This document shows, in pieces, positions 10,507 to 21,875 of a stretch of DNA of 64,000 nucleotides; positions within the stretch are counted from its first letter, which is position 1; each line of letters starts with the position of its first letter. Source of the DNA: Miscanthus floridulus (Eukaryota; Streptophyta; Magnoliopsida; Poales; Poaceae); the NCBI RefSeq assembly GCF_019320115.1, contig NC_089586.1, forward strand, positions 558,001-622,000, written 5' to 3'. A program made the translations under genes and the position numbers. Below the pieces are notes generated by a model. The model saw nothing but the letters and a program-made list of their open reading frames with translations, was not told the DNA's origin and did not search any database.

Positions 10507-12817
10507 GGAACAAGTAGTCTGGTCAGCTCGCTTGACAGTTTGGACAGTTCGCTTGATAGCTCGGATGGCTCGCTTGATAGCTCAGATGGCTACGCGGAGT
10601 CGTAGGCAAACGAGCGTAATCGGAGCCTAACGGAATCAATCCACGTGGGGAGGCGAAGCCCATGAGCTTGTTCGACCGAGGCGAGGGCGTAGTCTGATTT
10701 GAATGGCGATAGTATGCGTCATCTTAAAGATGTTTAGCATGGAGAAATAAGCAAAGGAAAAAACTATGGAAAACAAATGGAGAAAACATTACAGATAAAA
10801 TCATTATTGAAATGCATATATACATGAAAAGGTACATATCTTTTGTAGAACGTCTCAAGGACCATCAAGGAGCTTTTCGTAGGCAGCATTAAAATTGCGC
10901 TTAGCGCTTGGCTGCTCTATGTTGTTGATGAAGTTTTTCCGGTCGACGGCGACGTGGCTGTGCAGCCCTCGATCCCTCTAACCGGTCATTATGACGGCGT
11001 TCGCGATTGTCATAGCGCCTGTTGTGATCTTTATAACGCCGTTCTTCACGGCGATCATCATCACGACGTGGGTGGCGATCCAAGCGGGAAGCACGAGCAA
11101 TGCCGTCCTAGAATGCAGATATAGGCCCTCGATCAACGACGTTTGGAGAATAATCATGGAGAAACAAAATGGAGACATCATGTCAAAAACTTTAAATGCA
11201 GATATATATAGGAAGGGTACTTATCTTTAGTCATAAAGTCTTATCGGCGGCGTATGACATTATCTGGTCGGCGTCGACAAAATTGCCCGGCCCTCGAGCT
11301 TTCTAGCCTGTCGTCATGGCGGCGGTCGCGATCATCGTTGCGTTGTTCATCGCGGCGATCGTCATTGCGATGCGGCAGGTGGTCGGAGTAAGTAGTCCGG
11401 GCAACGTCGTCCTTATGTCGCTTAGACTTGGGCGGGTCGCTTGATGGCTCGGACGGCTTGCTTAGCGGCTTGCTTGGTGGCTTGACGTGGTCGAGCGACT
11501 TGCTACGTAGAAGAATTGATCTTGAATTGCTTTGACGACCGCGGCGTTGTACGTGTTGAACGGCACCAAGTAGTAGCCATGCACGCGATCGCGAAGGCAA
11601 TGATGAATGTAAATGCAAGTCAATCCGCTTGCATGTCCGAGCTATGTGAAAGCTAGCTTGCATGGCGGTGTAGATCGTGCGTCCTTCTTGCTTGCTTGCT
11701 ATTGGCTTGCATGTAGATCGGTTGGCGTCGATGGATACGGTGACGAGCAGTAGCCATCACGTATGTACGATTGAGTCAGGATAGGACTCCCGTGCATGCT
11801 CGGCCAAGTCAGAGTAGGACTCTTGCGCAGATGCAGCTGGCCCATCGAGGCGTGGACAGCTGACTTGGCTGCGCTGGCGGCCGCACGCTAGCTAGCTTGT
11901 AGGTGAGGTGCGTCCCGTCGAGGAGGAGCAGACGCCTTGCTTGATGCTGCTATCCAGGATCCAGGACCCAGGGCCCGAAGTCGACTAGCGTGGGGCCAAG
12001 CGAGATTAGGCACCGGCTTGAGGTGAGTCGCATCTGAACGGAGAAGAGGCCCAACATCCTGGACGTTCGGCGGCGCTACTTCATGTTCCGCAACAACCAG
12101 ACGGATGAGCGTTAGCGGCGAGTTGCGAGCCAGAAAGCGCAGCCGAGCTGGATCAGCCGGCGGGTGAAACGCATCCTGACTACGGATTGTCGAGGTCGTC
12201 GTGCCCTTCTTTGCCGAGTCGATCTGTGCGGTTGATCTCGACGTAGCGCAGGGAGTTGGAGCTGATGCAACGGTTAGTGGTCATCCGCGGCGAGTTGTTG
12301 ACGAGGGCCAGCGAGATCCCTCGCTTCAGGCCAACGAGCCGCCGTGGATGATGTTGATCTTGAGGTACGCTATCTTGTTCGCCATGGAATCAGCACGCAC
12401 ATCCCCTACCTGGCGCATCACTGTCGACGAAATCTGGTCGGCAGTCTATCGAGGGGTATACCCGCGGTAATAGATGAATCGGTGGAGGTGCGCGTAATAA
12501 GAACCGGATGGTAACAGAGACACAAGACACAAGATTTATACAGGTTCAGGCCGTCAGTATGACGTAAAACCCTACATCATGTGCTATGTTATTTTGTATT
12601 AATTGTATATCAGATTCGATATCTCGTCTAGAGGACCCCTGTCTCTCCTTATATATTCTGGAGGGTAGGGTTATAAGGAAAATATCCTATTTGATATTAT
12701 ACAATAAATCACATCTTCTTGTAGCCTTGCTGTGCACGCCTTGATCTTATGGCATGAGCCACCTTTGATAATGCGACCCATATCTTGTCTTGTGGGTACC
12801 GGGGTATATCCTCGACA
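10507..12817 (+). mobile_element. 3' part of non-coding LTR element (host of the copia insertion)
   Basis: The interior (10507-12421) ends with the family's pre-LTR motif CCCTACCTGGCGCATCAC and a 396-bp 3' LTR. The interior shares the GCTCGCTTGATAGCTCG repeats and the 'gaggcgagggcgtag' stretch with the element at 31407-41142, so both belong to one family. The 5' part lies beyond the copia element, outside the window. Two short arginine/aspartate-rich antisense ORFs (10901-11083, 11241-11663) look like diverged duplicates of one another. No known domain was seen. Confidence 0.72.
12422..12817 (+). repeat. 3' LTR of non-coding LTR element
   Basis: It begins TGTCGACG and ends CCTCGACA, with a TATA-like TTATATATTC near 12650. 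It shares 'agacacaagatttataca' and following sequence with the LTRs at 31407 and 40749. Confidence 0.82.
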
Positions 12818-13604
12818 GTCACTTTGTTGGTTCGATTGGATGCTTGATCTAACTGAATTTTCATGGCGAATACAATATCGTGCTTCTTCGTTTGATTGGA
12901 TGCTCATACAAATGTGGCTCATCGATCACCACATTTGTTTCGGTGTTTGAAATGGCCGGTGCCATAGCTTACAGCTTTTCTCGTGTATCCACAAACCAAA
13001 GTACTCGATCACTCTATTTCAAATTACAATTCATTTTCGTTTTGTCGAAAGTTAAACTCTTTGTTAATAATATACATAATGACACCTAAACGTTTGAAAT
13101 AAATGCTCTAAGAAAACGAATTTATGAAGAAATTTATTAAAACTAGTTATGATTTTAGAACGGATGGAATAGCACTTCACGATGTCAACAGAGACGAGGA
13201 GTATGGCGCGGGCTGCACGCAAGGCTAGTGTTTGGGTGCGGATGGAATGGAAGAACCGTTCGGTTTAATCGCCATTTCGCACAAGGCTTCTCAAAATGTT
13301 GAGCTGGGAGCATTCGGCAGGTTTTGCCGAAACGAGCAGTTGACGGGGAAACTTCAAATTTATTGCGCAACCAAGGCCTGTGACCGCTGATCAATGCAGT
13401 TTCTTTCACCAACCGGTGCAGCTACTTTGTATGCACTCTTTCGGAGTTCCAGTGCAAGGCTAGTGTTTTGGGTGCGTACGTGTTGTTTTATTTTAAAGAA
13501 AAACTTAACACAATAATATCTATTTATTCGAAAACTTGTATATAATAATCGCTAGATGGTTGCCTGGCGTTTTCTTTCTTCTGTTTGTTATTTTTAATAA
13601 TGAA

Positions 13605-13608
<4 letters not shown>
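12818..13608. other. intergenic, probable degenerate MITE at about 13001-13169
   Basis: No gene is visible. From about 13001 (CACTCTATTTCAAATTACAA) to 13169 (reverse CTATTCCATCCGTTCTAAAA) the ends resemble diverged Stowaway-type inverted repeats, but the left end is degenerate. The remainder is unassigned. Confidence 0.35.

Positions 13609-13671
<63 letters not shown>
13609..13671. repeat. (TA)n microsatellite
   Basis: About 31 uninterrupted TA dinucleotides. Likely polymorphic and prone to sequencing slippage. Confidence 0.97.
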
Positions 13672-13673
<2 letters not shown>

Positions 13674-14643
13674 CTTATTTTGAAGAAGAAGAAAAATATT
13701 TCGCTTTGAATGCCCGTGCAAGAGGATCCTCTGGGGCCCTAACACGCAGAATGTGCCACACCCGGACCCGCCGTGAGTGCACCGCTGGCCACAAGTGGTG
13801 CTCCTTTGCTCTCGTTCTTTTCTCCAACAGTGACGCTGACACGAGCCCTTTCGAAGCGATCGTTCGGCTTCCCGGGCGATTCAGGGAAACCTGCGCTGAA
13901 CATGCCAGCCGCGTCCGGATCAGCGTCGGGATCATGTGCTTCGATTCGCGTGGGGCCACGTCTGTTTTCGGACGACGATGTATTTTCCGGTTCCCAGCAG
14001 AGCCGTGTCACGGGCGGGTTTGGCCTTGAAGCTGTTTTGTTGCGAGAAACATATGGTAGCTGATAAATCGACTGATAAGTTCAAACGAACAGGTCTAAAA
14101 GCTCGGATTTGTCTATGTGTAAATGTGTTATATGCACTACAAGCACAAATTTGTAGACGTAGTGGCTTGCTGCTGGCAACATCGGTAGACAACAAAACCG
14201 CGTGACGCTCGCAGTACTACTAGCGTCTAGCGTACGTACTGCACAGATGCATGGAGAAACAAACGAAGGCAAATGGTGCTCGCCTGCTCGGTAGCTGTTT
14301 CATTGTGCCATCCACCTGCGTGGTCATCCTCACTGCTGCACCGGCCAGTCGATTCACGATACTCTAGTAATTAACCATCAATCTCCTAGCTAGCTCGGAG
14401 CACCAGCGAACAGATTGCACCCGCGAACTCATGAGGGCATAATCGGAGCACGTCAGGGATAAGGCCAGCGCGCATGGGCACTTGGGAATTTCGCGTTCCA
14501 ACTTCCAAGGGCATCCCAGATATCAATGCGGCGGTCCGTTCATCTCTTCAGGCTGCAGCACAGTTCATCAGCTTGGCACGTCGATCTATCTACCCATCCG
14601 TCGCCAGCACAGATCACCTGCTGGCAGAGTGAGTGACAGATCG
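13672..14643. other. region upstream of the P450 pseudogene, possible hAT-like MITE
   Basis: Overlapping ORFs in several frames (13706-14205) have no recognisable family. The stretch from about 13858 (GATCGTTCGGCTTCCC) to 14093 (TAAGTTCAAACGAACAGG) has short opposing ends like grass 'GTTCGG...CGAAC' MITEs. From 14280 to 14643 would be the promoter and 5' leader of the P450. No clear TATA box could be assigned. Confidence 0.3.
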
Positions 14644-16491
14644 ATGGCGCACGCGCACGTGGCCATGGCGCTGCGCTTCCTCCGCGAGTACGTGCGGGCG
14701 TCGGACCTGGCCGTGGCCGCCGCGGTGCTCTTCGTCTGCAGCGCGGCCAGGAGCCGGCTGTCGTCCCGGCCGGGCGAGCCCATGCTGTGGCCGGTGGTGG
14801 GCATCATCCCGACGCTGTTCGCGCACCTCGCGATCGGCGACGTCTACAACTGGGGCGCGGCGGTGCTGTCCCGGTGTCGCGGCACGTTCCCGTACCGCGG
14901 CACCTGGGGCGGGGGCTCCTCGGGCGTCATCACCTCCGTGCCGGCCAACGTGGAGCACGTCCTCAAGGCCAACTTCGACAACTACCCCAAGGGGCCCTAC
15001 TACCGGGAGCGGTTCGCGGAGCTGCTCGGCGACGGCATCTTCAACGCCGACGGCGACTCGTGGCGCGCGCAGCGGAAGGCCGCCAGCGCCGAGATGCACA
15101 GTTCTCGGCGGCCACCATCGAGCGGCTGGTGCGTGGTCGGCTGGTCCCGCTGCTGGAGACGCTGAGCGAGCGAGGCGGGGACGACGCGGTAGTGGACCTG
15201 CAGGACGTGCTGCTCCGCTTCGCGTTCGACAACATCTGCGCCGCCGCGTTCGGGGTGGAGGCTGGGTGCCTGGCCGACGGGCTCCCCGACGTGCCGTTCG
15301 CGCGCGCGTTCGAGCGCGCCACGGAGCTCTCGCTCACCAGGTTCTACACGCCGCCCTTCATCTGGAAGCCGAAGCGGCTCCTCGGCGTCGGCACCGAGCG
15401 GGCGCTCGTGGAGGCCGCCCGCGCCGTGCGGGAGTTCGCCGAGCGGACCGTCGCCGACCGCCGCGCCGAGATGCGCAAAGTCGGGGACCTGGCTGGCCGC
15501 TGCGACCTCCTCTCGCGGCTCATGTCGTCGTCGTCGCCCCCTCCCGCCGACGCCGACGCCGGCACCGCGGCGGGGTACTCCGACGATCGAGTTCCTGCGC
15601 GACTTCTGCATCAGCTTCATCCTCGCGGGCCGCGACACCAGCTCCGTCGCGCTCACCTGGTTCTTCTGGCTCCTCGCCTCCCACCCGGACGTGGAGGCCC
15701 GCGTCATCGACGACATCGCCCGCGCCGGCGACGTCGGGGCCATGGACTACCTCCACGCGGCCCTGACCGAGTCCATGCGCCTGGACCCGCCGGTGCCCGT
15801 GGACTTCAAGGAGGCCCTGGAGGACGACGTGCTCCCGGACGGCACGCTGGTGCGCCCGCGGCAGCAGGTGATCTACTTCACGTACGCCATGGGACGGGAC
15901 AAGGCCACCTGGGGCCCCGACTGCCTGGAGTTCCGCCCGGAGCGGTGGCTCAACGTTCGCGGGCGGCGCCGAGCCGAGAGCCCCTACAAGGTGTTAGGAA
16001 CCGGTGGTGATCACCGAGTTTATGATCTTGGAGCTGGCTTATAGCCGGCCCAGCTCGTTACAACGAGCCCGCGCTCCCACAGGTCCCAGGTCCACCGGAG
16101 CTGACAACATATAAGACCTTGAGGCCTTACTCAACCCAAAAGACTAGCCTTATAGGTGAGGGTTCTCCCGCCTTATATGTTGTGCTCCCCCACCATCACT
16201 ACACAATGTGGGACTAAACCCCAACACAACGACGTGGTGTTCAACGCGGGGCCCAGGCTGTGCGTCGGCAAGCGCTTCGCGTACACGCAGATGAAGACGG
16301 TGGCGGCGGCGGTGTTGGCGCGGTTCCGCGTGGAGGTGGTGCCGGGGTAGGAGGTGAAGCCCAAGCTCAACACCACGCTCTACATGAAGAGCGGGCTCAT
16401 GGTGCGCATCGTCGCCAGGGAGCAGCGGCACGAGCTCGGCCACCCTGTGCCTGCTGCAGCTGATCTTGCAGGTGGGTGCTCTCTCCATTAA
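14644..16491 (+). pseudogene. cytochrome P450, CYP86-family fatty-acid omega-hydroxylase-like, disrupted
   Basis: It begins with an N-terminal membrane anchor (ASDLAVAAAVLFVCSAA) and PMLWPVVGIIPTL. An internal deletion at about 15100 (after SAEMHS) shifts the frame into SAATIERLVRGRL. A roughly 4-bp insertion near 15585 shifts it again into FLRDFCISFILAGRDTSS (I-helix AGxDTS). ExxR (ESMR) and PERW (FRPERW) are present. At 15992-16226 a 235-bp solo LTR splits SPYK from [16 protein letters not shown], the heme loop with its axial Cys. A TAG follows VEVVPG at about 16350. CYP86 enzymes omega-hydroxylate fatty acids for cutin and suberin at the ER. This copy has two frameshifts, a transposon insertion and a nonsense codon, so no full-length enzyme is expected. 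The subfamily (86A, B or E) was not resolved. Confidence 0.88.
15992..16226. mobile_element. solo LTR inside the P450 coding sequence
   Basis: A 235-bp insert begins TGTTAGGAACC and ends AAACCCCAACA. The flanking pentamers CAAGG (15987-15991) and CAACG (16227-16231) fit a one-mismatch 5-bp target duplication. There are no internal genes. An alternative is a spliced intron, but GT...AG boundaries compatible with the frame were not seen. Confidence 0.72.
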
Positions 16492-16929
16492 CACGACCTG
16501 CCTCTAAATGCCGCGCGCGATTGAGCAGGACTGTTATTATGCATAAAATCAGTGTGTTTCATTTTCATTTATACTCGTGGATTCATCGGTTTCTCGTTGA
16601 ACAGGGGAAGATTGAAGAAGATCAGTTGGAGGCCCCTTTTCTGGGGGATGAAGCACAACACCACCCGGGAAAGAACTAAGTAAAAGTTACTCAGGGCGGA
16701 AGACGTCCAATGCGTAAATTAATATGATGAATGGGTGAATGAGCCCATGGATATATACTATGGCAGTGGCATACTTGTGCTATATACTTCCTGTTTCTAT
16801 GTGTGTATGTAAGTATGTTGTATCGTGGTAAACTGGTAATGCCGTCCCATGAAAATTCACTTTGCTGCGTGTTCCAACAAACGAATGTACATTTGTTCCA
16901 TCCGTTTGAAATACAAACATTATTTCATA
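16492..16929. other. downstream of P450 pseudogene, no gene seen
   Basis: Former 3' region of the P450. It holds only short ORFs without family signals. Confidence 0.5.
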
Positions 16930-17309
16930 CTCACTCCGTCCTTAAAAAAGAGTCGCCGTGGGAATCATGCTGATCAAATTTTCTCAGCTTTGGTTAGGTT
17001 TGTAAAAAATACGTGTAATATTTATATGTCCAAATAAGTTTATTATTAAAGTATATTCAACGATCTATCTAATGATACTAATTATGTACCATAAATATTA
17101 ATCGCTCTGTTCACCTGAGATTATTTAAAACTACTTCTCAGCCATGAAACAGTGCTTTCCTCTTACAACATTTCAGTATAAGCATCAACATAAACCAAAT
17201 TTCAGCATCAGCGATTAGGGTGAATATTTTGTTAAATATATTTGATCACAGTTAAAAGTTATTGACTTTTTGGGAAGCGAGAATGGCACTTATTCAGAAA
17301 CAGATGTAG
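16930..17309. mobile_element. Stowaway-like MITE with a second MITE nested inside
   Basis: Outer ends are CTCACTCCGTCCTTAAAAAA on the left and, reversed, CTACATCTGTTTCTGAATAA on the right, each flanked by TA. The interior (ATACGTGTAATATTTATATG ... TTAAAAGTTATTGACTTTTT) fits a common grass MITE. About 115 bp at roughly 17105-17221 interrupts it. That insert begins CTGTTCACCTGAG and contains CAGCCATGAAACAGTG, so it resembles the hAT-like MITE family also seen at 31691. Confidence 0.65.
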
Positions 17310-17992
17310 TACACTTTACAGTATAATTAGTCTATTAACATATAGTTGATGCCATTAGATTTGATTTTTTTTGAATTACACATACATTCTAATGATCATA
17401 ACAAGAAAGAACGACTCTGGGTAAACATGCTGAGATGGCAAGGCATAAAGCTTTTCAGGTGCAGGAGGAGGAAGAGATTATACCACAGATCGAAGAAAAT
17501 GACTAGGGTTTCAATGAAGATGATGGAAGATTTCATATCTTTGAGAAAGAAATGTGCTTCCTGTTCTTCTTTCACTTATTTTATACTTACCTTAGTTCTT
17601 GGCATGTTCATTAGCAAGTTGTTTAGTTCACCGCAGTAGATTTAAGTATCAATTTATGACGTATCGGACTAAAATCTATCGCTTTTGTACAATTTTTGTT
17701 GAATTAAATGCAAGGTGATTATCCAGGTGTTCAATTTATTGAACTATAAATGATAGTAGGTCCAAGTATCAATTGATGTGTTAGAGGCATCCTACTTTCC
17801 TGGACACTGGGCCCTGATACAGGGGCAACCAATTTATTGAACTGTATATACACTCCTATGGTCCTACCATACCTTCCTTTCATCCATTCTCCACTCTTCT
17901 CCCTTTCTCTGCTTCACCCTGCTAGCACTGACATGTGGAGTGGCGTGAGGTTTTGAAGTGCTTCAAAGATTTTTCTTGCCATGCAACACATC
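17310..17992. other. intergenic, no gene supported
   Basis: A 97-codon ORF at 17346-17639 is basic with a hydrophobic C-terminal stretch (YFILTLVLGMFISKLF), but it has no family signature and sits in AT-rich sequence. I do not call it a gene. The outer MULE starts at 17993. Confidence 0.4.
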
Positions 17993-18379
17993 GAGGGTTT
18001 TATCTGTGTTCTATTAAAAAGTTTGTAATTATCTACGAGCCATTAAAAAGTTTGAGTTTTCATAGATGCCATTGCTCTGAACTCTTTTGTCTTACCAGCC
18101 ATTTCGTCTACATTCTATTTGTTTTTAACAGTTTAGGAGCTCTGACATGTCGATCCGGCCAGCAAAAATATCCAAAATGCCCATCTCTCCTAACCATCGA
18201 TGTGTTCCAGTGCACACGGTGAGTTCCAGTGCAGTTATTACTGCTACTGTAACTTGAGCAGTTGTTCGATTTCAGCCATCCGAAAGACCATCCAACGGCC
18301 CAAACGAACTGAGCAATACTTCTTCCTCCTCCCTGCTGCCTGTCTCGCTTGTTCAGTTGTTCAGCTAGCGCCCATGGCT
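17993..18379 (+). repeat. left terminal inverted repeat of outer MULE
   Basis: Matching blocks to the reversed right arm are 17993-18110 versus 29770-29888, 18228-18312 versus 28162-28245, and 18313-18376 versus 18995-19072. The last block shows that the inner MULE lies within the right arm. The segment 18111-18227 has no visible counterpart. Confidence 0.78.
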
Positions 18380-18994
18380 ACGACGTGAGCCGGCCCTCAT
18401 TGCCACGGCCAACACCTTCAAGTTACTTGGCAGCTGGCCGAACGCCAACCACGGACCCGCGGCAAGTGCTCGCCAGAGTGGACATTGTAATGTTGCCACC
18501 GCCATGGTACTCGATGATGAACCTCCCGTTGTAGCCATTGTCCGCGCACATGGCGGCATGCCGGCATCGAGCTTCTGGGAGAGGCCGAGGAGGACGACCG
18601 GGCAAGGGTGACGGCATCGAGGCTGCACATGGATAGCAAGTCGATGGAGAAGGATGGCACGCGAGGGCGCAAGGCAAGGTACAGGAGGCAGCGACAGGGA
18701 CGCGCCCAGGGCGGTAGCGCAGGCGCGGCGGAGCTTGCGGTGATGGGCAGGGCCGATATAGAGGCCACTATGCCTATGCCGTCATGCGGCTGTGGTGTTT
18801 AGCAAAGTGCTGTGAGCGTGGACCGTCGACGCCAGGGTGATGCGATGTGGCGCGGCAGTGGACAAGCTCTCTGTCTCCGTCTCCGGCGACGCCATGTCAG
18901 CAACAGGGAGTGCAGGGTTAGGATTAGACCGCTCTAGTGGTGGTGGTGATCGCCGCCATGCCATCGCTCGCTGGCTCACGTCGTGTCGTGTTCA
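18380..18994 (-). pseudogene. captured GC-rich gene fragment in outer MULE
   Basis: A GC-rich insert between the two inverted repeats. A minus-strand reading contains DNGYNGRFIIEYHGGGNIT and flanking low-complexity residues. It has no start-to-stop gene structure and the family was not recognised. GC content unlike the AT-rich arms, and its position between MULE inverted repeats, suggest transduplicated host sequence. Confidence 0.45.
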
Positions 18995-19072
18995 TTGGAC
19001 GGCCATGAACGCTAGCTGAACACTTGAACAAGACAGACATGCAAGAGTCAGCAGAGGAGGGAGTAGTATTGC

Positions 19073-19335
19073 CCAACTTTTTTATGTTTTAGCTCTTTTT
19101 TTGAAAAAATTTCACAAATATACCTCTGGAGGTATGATTTCAAAATCTGGACCCTTAGCTCGACGCCATCGTTGCTGACGCCAAGCTTACACTTCTCGGC
19201 GCCATCGTTGTTGGCGCCGAGGTCTTGGGCTCGACGTAGACGTGGCAGTGACTTGATAGGCAGCTCAACACCGTAGATCCTGGCACCGAGCTTGGCGCCG
19301 TAGATCCTGGCACCGAGCTTGGTGCCAGGATCTAT
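19073..19335 (+). repeat. left TIR of coding MULE
   Basis: Inverted match to 27890-28150. It contains short repeats such as CTTGGCGCCGTAGATCCTGG and GCGCCATCGTTGTTGGCGCC. The outermost bases are CCAACTTTTTTATGTTTTAG, against GATTTTTTTTTATTTTTTAG at the other end. Confidence 0.8.
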
Positions 19336-19793
19336 GGCACCGAGGTGGTGTTTTAACCCTGCCCCCAACCTTTCTGCCCGAGCCTTCTTCCTCTTCTTTC
19401 TCCTCCGTCTTGGGTTTTTTCTCTCCCCACTTCGTCCTACCTCACGAATCGGCATATTAGACCTTGAAAACTTTGATTTGATCCATAGATCTTCGAGAGC
19501 AAGGTATCCTCGCTCCCCTCCTAGTTTTTTCGCATCGATTCGGTATATATTAGTCGGATTTTTCAACCTAAGAATTATCATTACTTAGGATTTCATGCAA
19601 TTTTTAATATTTGTATTATACAACCGTAGGATGCCAAGGTGTGGAAAAGCTAGCAAACCAAGATAACCTCAGCGCATGTTGTTATGTTATGGGTTCATTG
19701 TTGTGCATCAAATGGGAAACCCTAGGTTTAGGGTTTAATGTTAATTGCTTTCAGTTCTTAGAACGAAATTGGTTGAATTGTAGTTATGGCCGG

Positions 19794-20347
19794 ATGACCA
19801 GAAATACCTTCGACCCATTGCCTCTGCCTAGTGGTATTCCAGTGCCCATGTGCTTTTGCGGCGATCCTTGCAAGGTAGCCAAGTCCGATGAAGAGGACAC
19901 GTATAGGCAGAGGTATTGGATGTGTTCCAATTTTGCATTTGAGCCTACACTTCATCAGCGCCGCATTAACAAGATGGTGAGGAATTGATATTTGTGTCAT
20001 ATGACATCTTGCATGATTTTTTTGTTTTATAACAATTACATTTTTTACAGACCCCTCCACCGCTCTGTGATTTTGAGCAGTGGATCGACACTGAGATTAA
20101 GCCTGAAGACAAGGATTGGATGCAGAAACTGTTGCAGTGGGAGACAGAGGACAAGGAGATGATGGAGAAGAAACGCGAAGAGGAGGCTGCAAAAAAGGAG
20201 CACAAGGAAGAGGAGGAAAGGAGGCATATTGCTACGTACAGGGAGGAGAGGGAGAAAAAGCTTGAGCGTGCACGCCGAGCGAAAGCAGCGATGGAGGAGA
20301 ATCCCGATGCCCTGAGGAAAAGAAAGTGGTCTCGTTGCACTCAGTAG
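19794..20347 (+). CDS. GRF-type zinc-finger/coiled-coil protein of MULE (two exons)
   Basis: Exon 1 is 19794-19976, with donor GATG|GTGAGG. Exon 2 is 20051-20347, with acceptor TTTTACAG|ACC and stop TAG. The predicted product is 159 residues. Residues 1-61 hold a Cys-rich motif, PMCFCGDPCKV followed by RQRYWMCSNF, resembling a GRF-type zinc-binding domain. Then TPPPLCDFEQWIDTEIKPED leads into a Lys/Glu-rich coiled coil ending KWSRCTQ. The frame is open across both exons. It lies just inside the left inverted repeat of the MULE, on the opposite strand to the transposase gene. The start is chosen as the nearest ATG before the conserved DPLPLPSGIPVPM, and an upstream exon is possible. The role is unknown; nucleic-acid binding is an inference from the domain type. 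Confidence 0.6.
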
Positions 20348-20741
20348 TCTCCATTACTTGCTAGTTCTATGGTTTATTCATGAATAATGTTGTCTACTGT
20401 CGGCACGTACTTCTAGTGTTATTGTGTTGTTTAATGTGATATAGTATTAGACTTTTTATTATGTAGTTATTTTCATTATTTGTGGTCATAATATTCAGTA
20501 TAATGTTGCGGACATAGTGAAATGTGATCACGTGCTGCAAACACAACCTAACGAAGTAGGGCATTATATAATTCAACACACAAAACACATGAAATGGCAT
20601 GTGAGAACATGTACCGAACTAGGGTACAGAGTTCCTTCGACTAAACCTAACATGCCTTAGGTAATTAAACCAAACAACAAACACATGGATGTGCCATGTG
20701 AATAAAATAGGGTCATCCTAGTAGTGTGGCCGCATAGCAAA

Positions 20742-21389
20742 TTATGTTGCACCTTCTCCATAGTAGCCTCCCATTGTTGTTGTTGGTGGTGGCGGGGGTG
20801 ACGGTGGAGGCCCCTTGTTCTTGTGATTAGGGAAGGTGCAATATAGATCATTGTAGAGTGCCTCCTGTGAATCGGCACCATTGTTTTTGCCGTCCTGTTC
20901 GTTGTCCTTGTAACCACTGCTAACTTCTCTTTCTAGATCGAAGATACGGTCCTGCAGGTAGTAGATGTACTCTACATGTGGATAAATAGGTCGAAGATCG
21001 ACCCACCTAGTGAACCCATAGTTTTCTTCGGCCAAGAAAGACTGCAATAAGTATGTCATATAAGTTGTATAAAAGAGGAACATATTGAAGAAATAAATAG
21101 TAATAGCAATTACCCATGCTCATGGGCATTTGAAGAAACGACAACCTCCATCTATTCTCTCAGTGAACATCTGCACTAGGCAGTGCTCACCATGCATGCA
21201 TTTTGGCCACTCTTCTTTCTGTTCAACGTATCCTCTCAGTGGTGCCTTTTTGGTGAAATCACTTTTGCTCTCAACTAGGAACCTCTCATAAAGAGCTTCA
21301 TCAAAGAAATCGGGACCAAGAGAATCCTCCCACACAATGGGTTCCCTTCCCCTTTCCTCTTCCTCTGGATGACCCTCCAGACATTGGTA
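20742..21389 (-). pseudogene. GRF zinc-finger gene of MULE with nonsense codon
   Basis: Exons on the minus strand are 21389-21114 (acceptor TTCTAG|TACC, donor TGG|GTAATT) and 21041-20742 (acceptor TTGCAG|TC). The translation has an acidic N-part (YQCLEGHPEEEERG), then a GRF finger WPKCMHGEHCLVQM...GGCRFFKCP split by the intron before ENYGFTRWVD. A coiled coil (DRIFDLEREV) and a proline run (PPPSPPPPP) follow. In exon 1 the codon after FKCP is TGA where relatives usually have Arg (CGA to TGA), which kills the frame. Upstream exons were not identified. It may be the tail of a longer MULE gene. Confidence 0.65.
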
Positions 21390-21599
21390 CTAGAATAAAA
21401 GAAAATACTAGTTGGGAAGTAAGTAGCAATACATCCAGCATTGCATATATATAGGCAGAGGTAGGTTTAGTTGCCATTTCAATGTGTTATAACTGGTCAC
21501 AAGAAGCCTAATTAGTTTCACTGAAGAGCCTATTTCAATAGACACTGAAAAGCCTAGATTTATTTTCTAAAAAGTCTATTCGTCGTTGATATGATAAAT

Positions 21600-21875
21600 C
21601 ACTGAAAAGCCTAGATGCTATAGGTGCACTATGTAAGTGAAGTGATAAATCACTGTTGCCATTGTACTCCTTGTCCTTGTAACTAGAAAGTCTATTTTTA
21701 TTGTCTAAAAAGCCTAGATTCGTTCGCTGTTACTAAAAAGCCTAGATACTATAGATGTACTATGTAAGTGAAGTGATAAATCGTTGTTGTCATCGTACTC
21801 CTCGTCCTTGTAACTGAAAAGTCTATTTTCAATGTATAAAAAGCCTAGATTCGTTCACTGTTACTGAAAAGTCTA
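21600..21875 (+). repeat. 131-bp tandem duplication
   Basis: The block from CTAGATGCTATAGG (21611) recurs as CTAGATACTATAGA (21742), giving a period of 131 bp with about 10% visible differences. Additional AAAAGCCTAGATT motifs flank it from 21485 to 21870. It lies between the PMD and GRF genes, inside the MULE. Confidence 0.75.

Noticed and set aside
10901..11663. RS/RD-rich ORFs resembling a splicing-factor fragment
   Set aside because: They lie in the interior of a non-coding LTR element, are repeated in degenerate form and lack an RNA-binding domain; composition alone is not evidence of a gene.
14614..15766. Long open frames on the opposite strand and in other phases of the P450
   Set aside because: High-GC, codon-biased sequence leaves stop codons rare in every frame. 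Only the CYP86 frame has domain motifs; the rest are Arg/Ala/Pro-rich shadows.
17346..17639. 97-codon ORF with a hydrophobic C-terminus
   Set aside because: No family signature, AT-rich MITE-dense context, no splice or promoter support.
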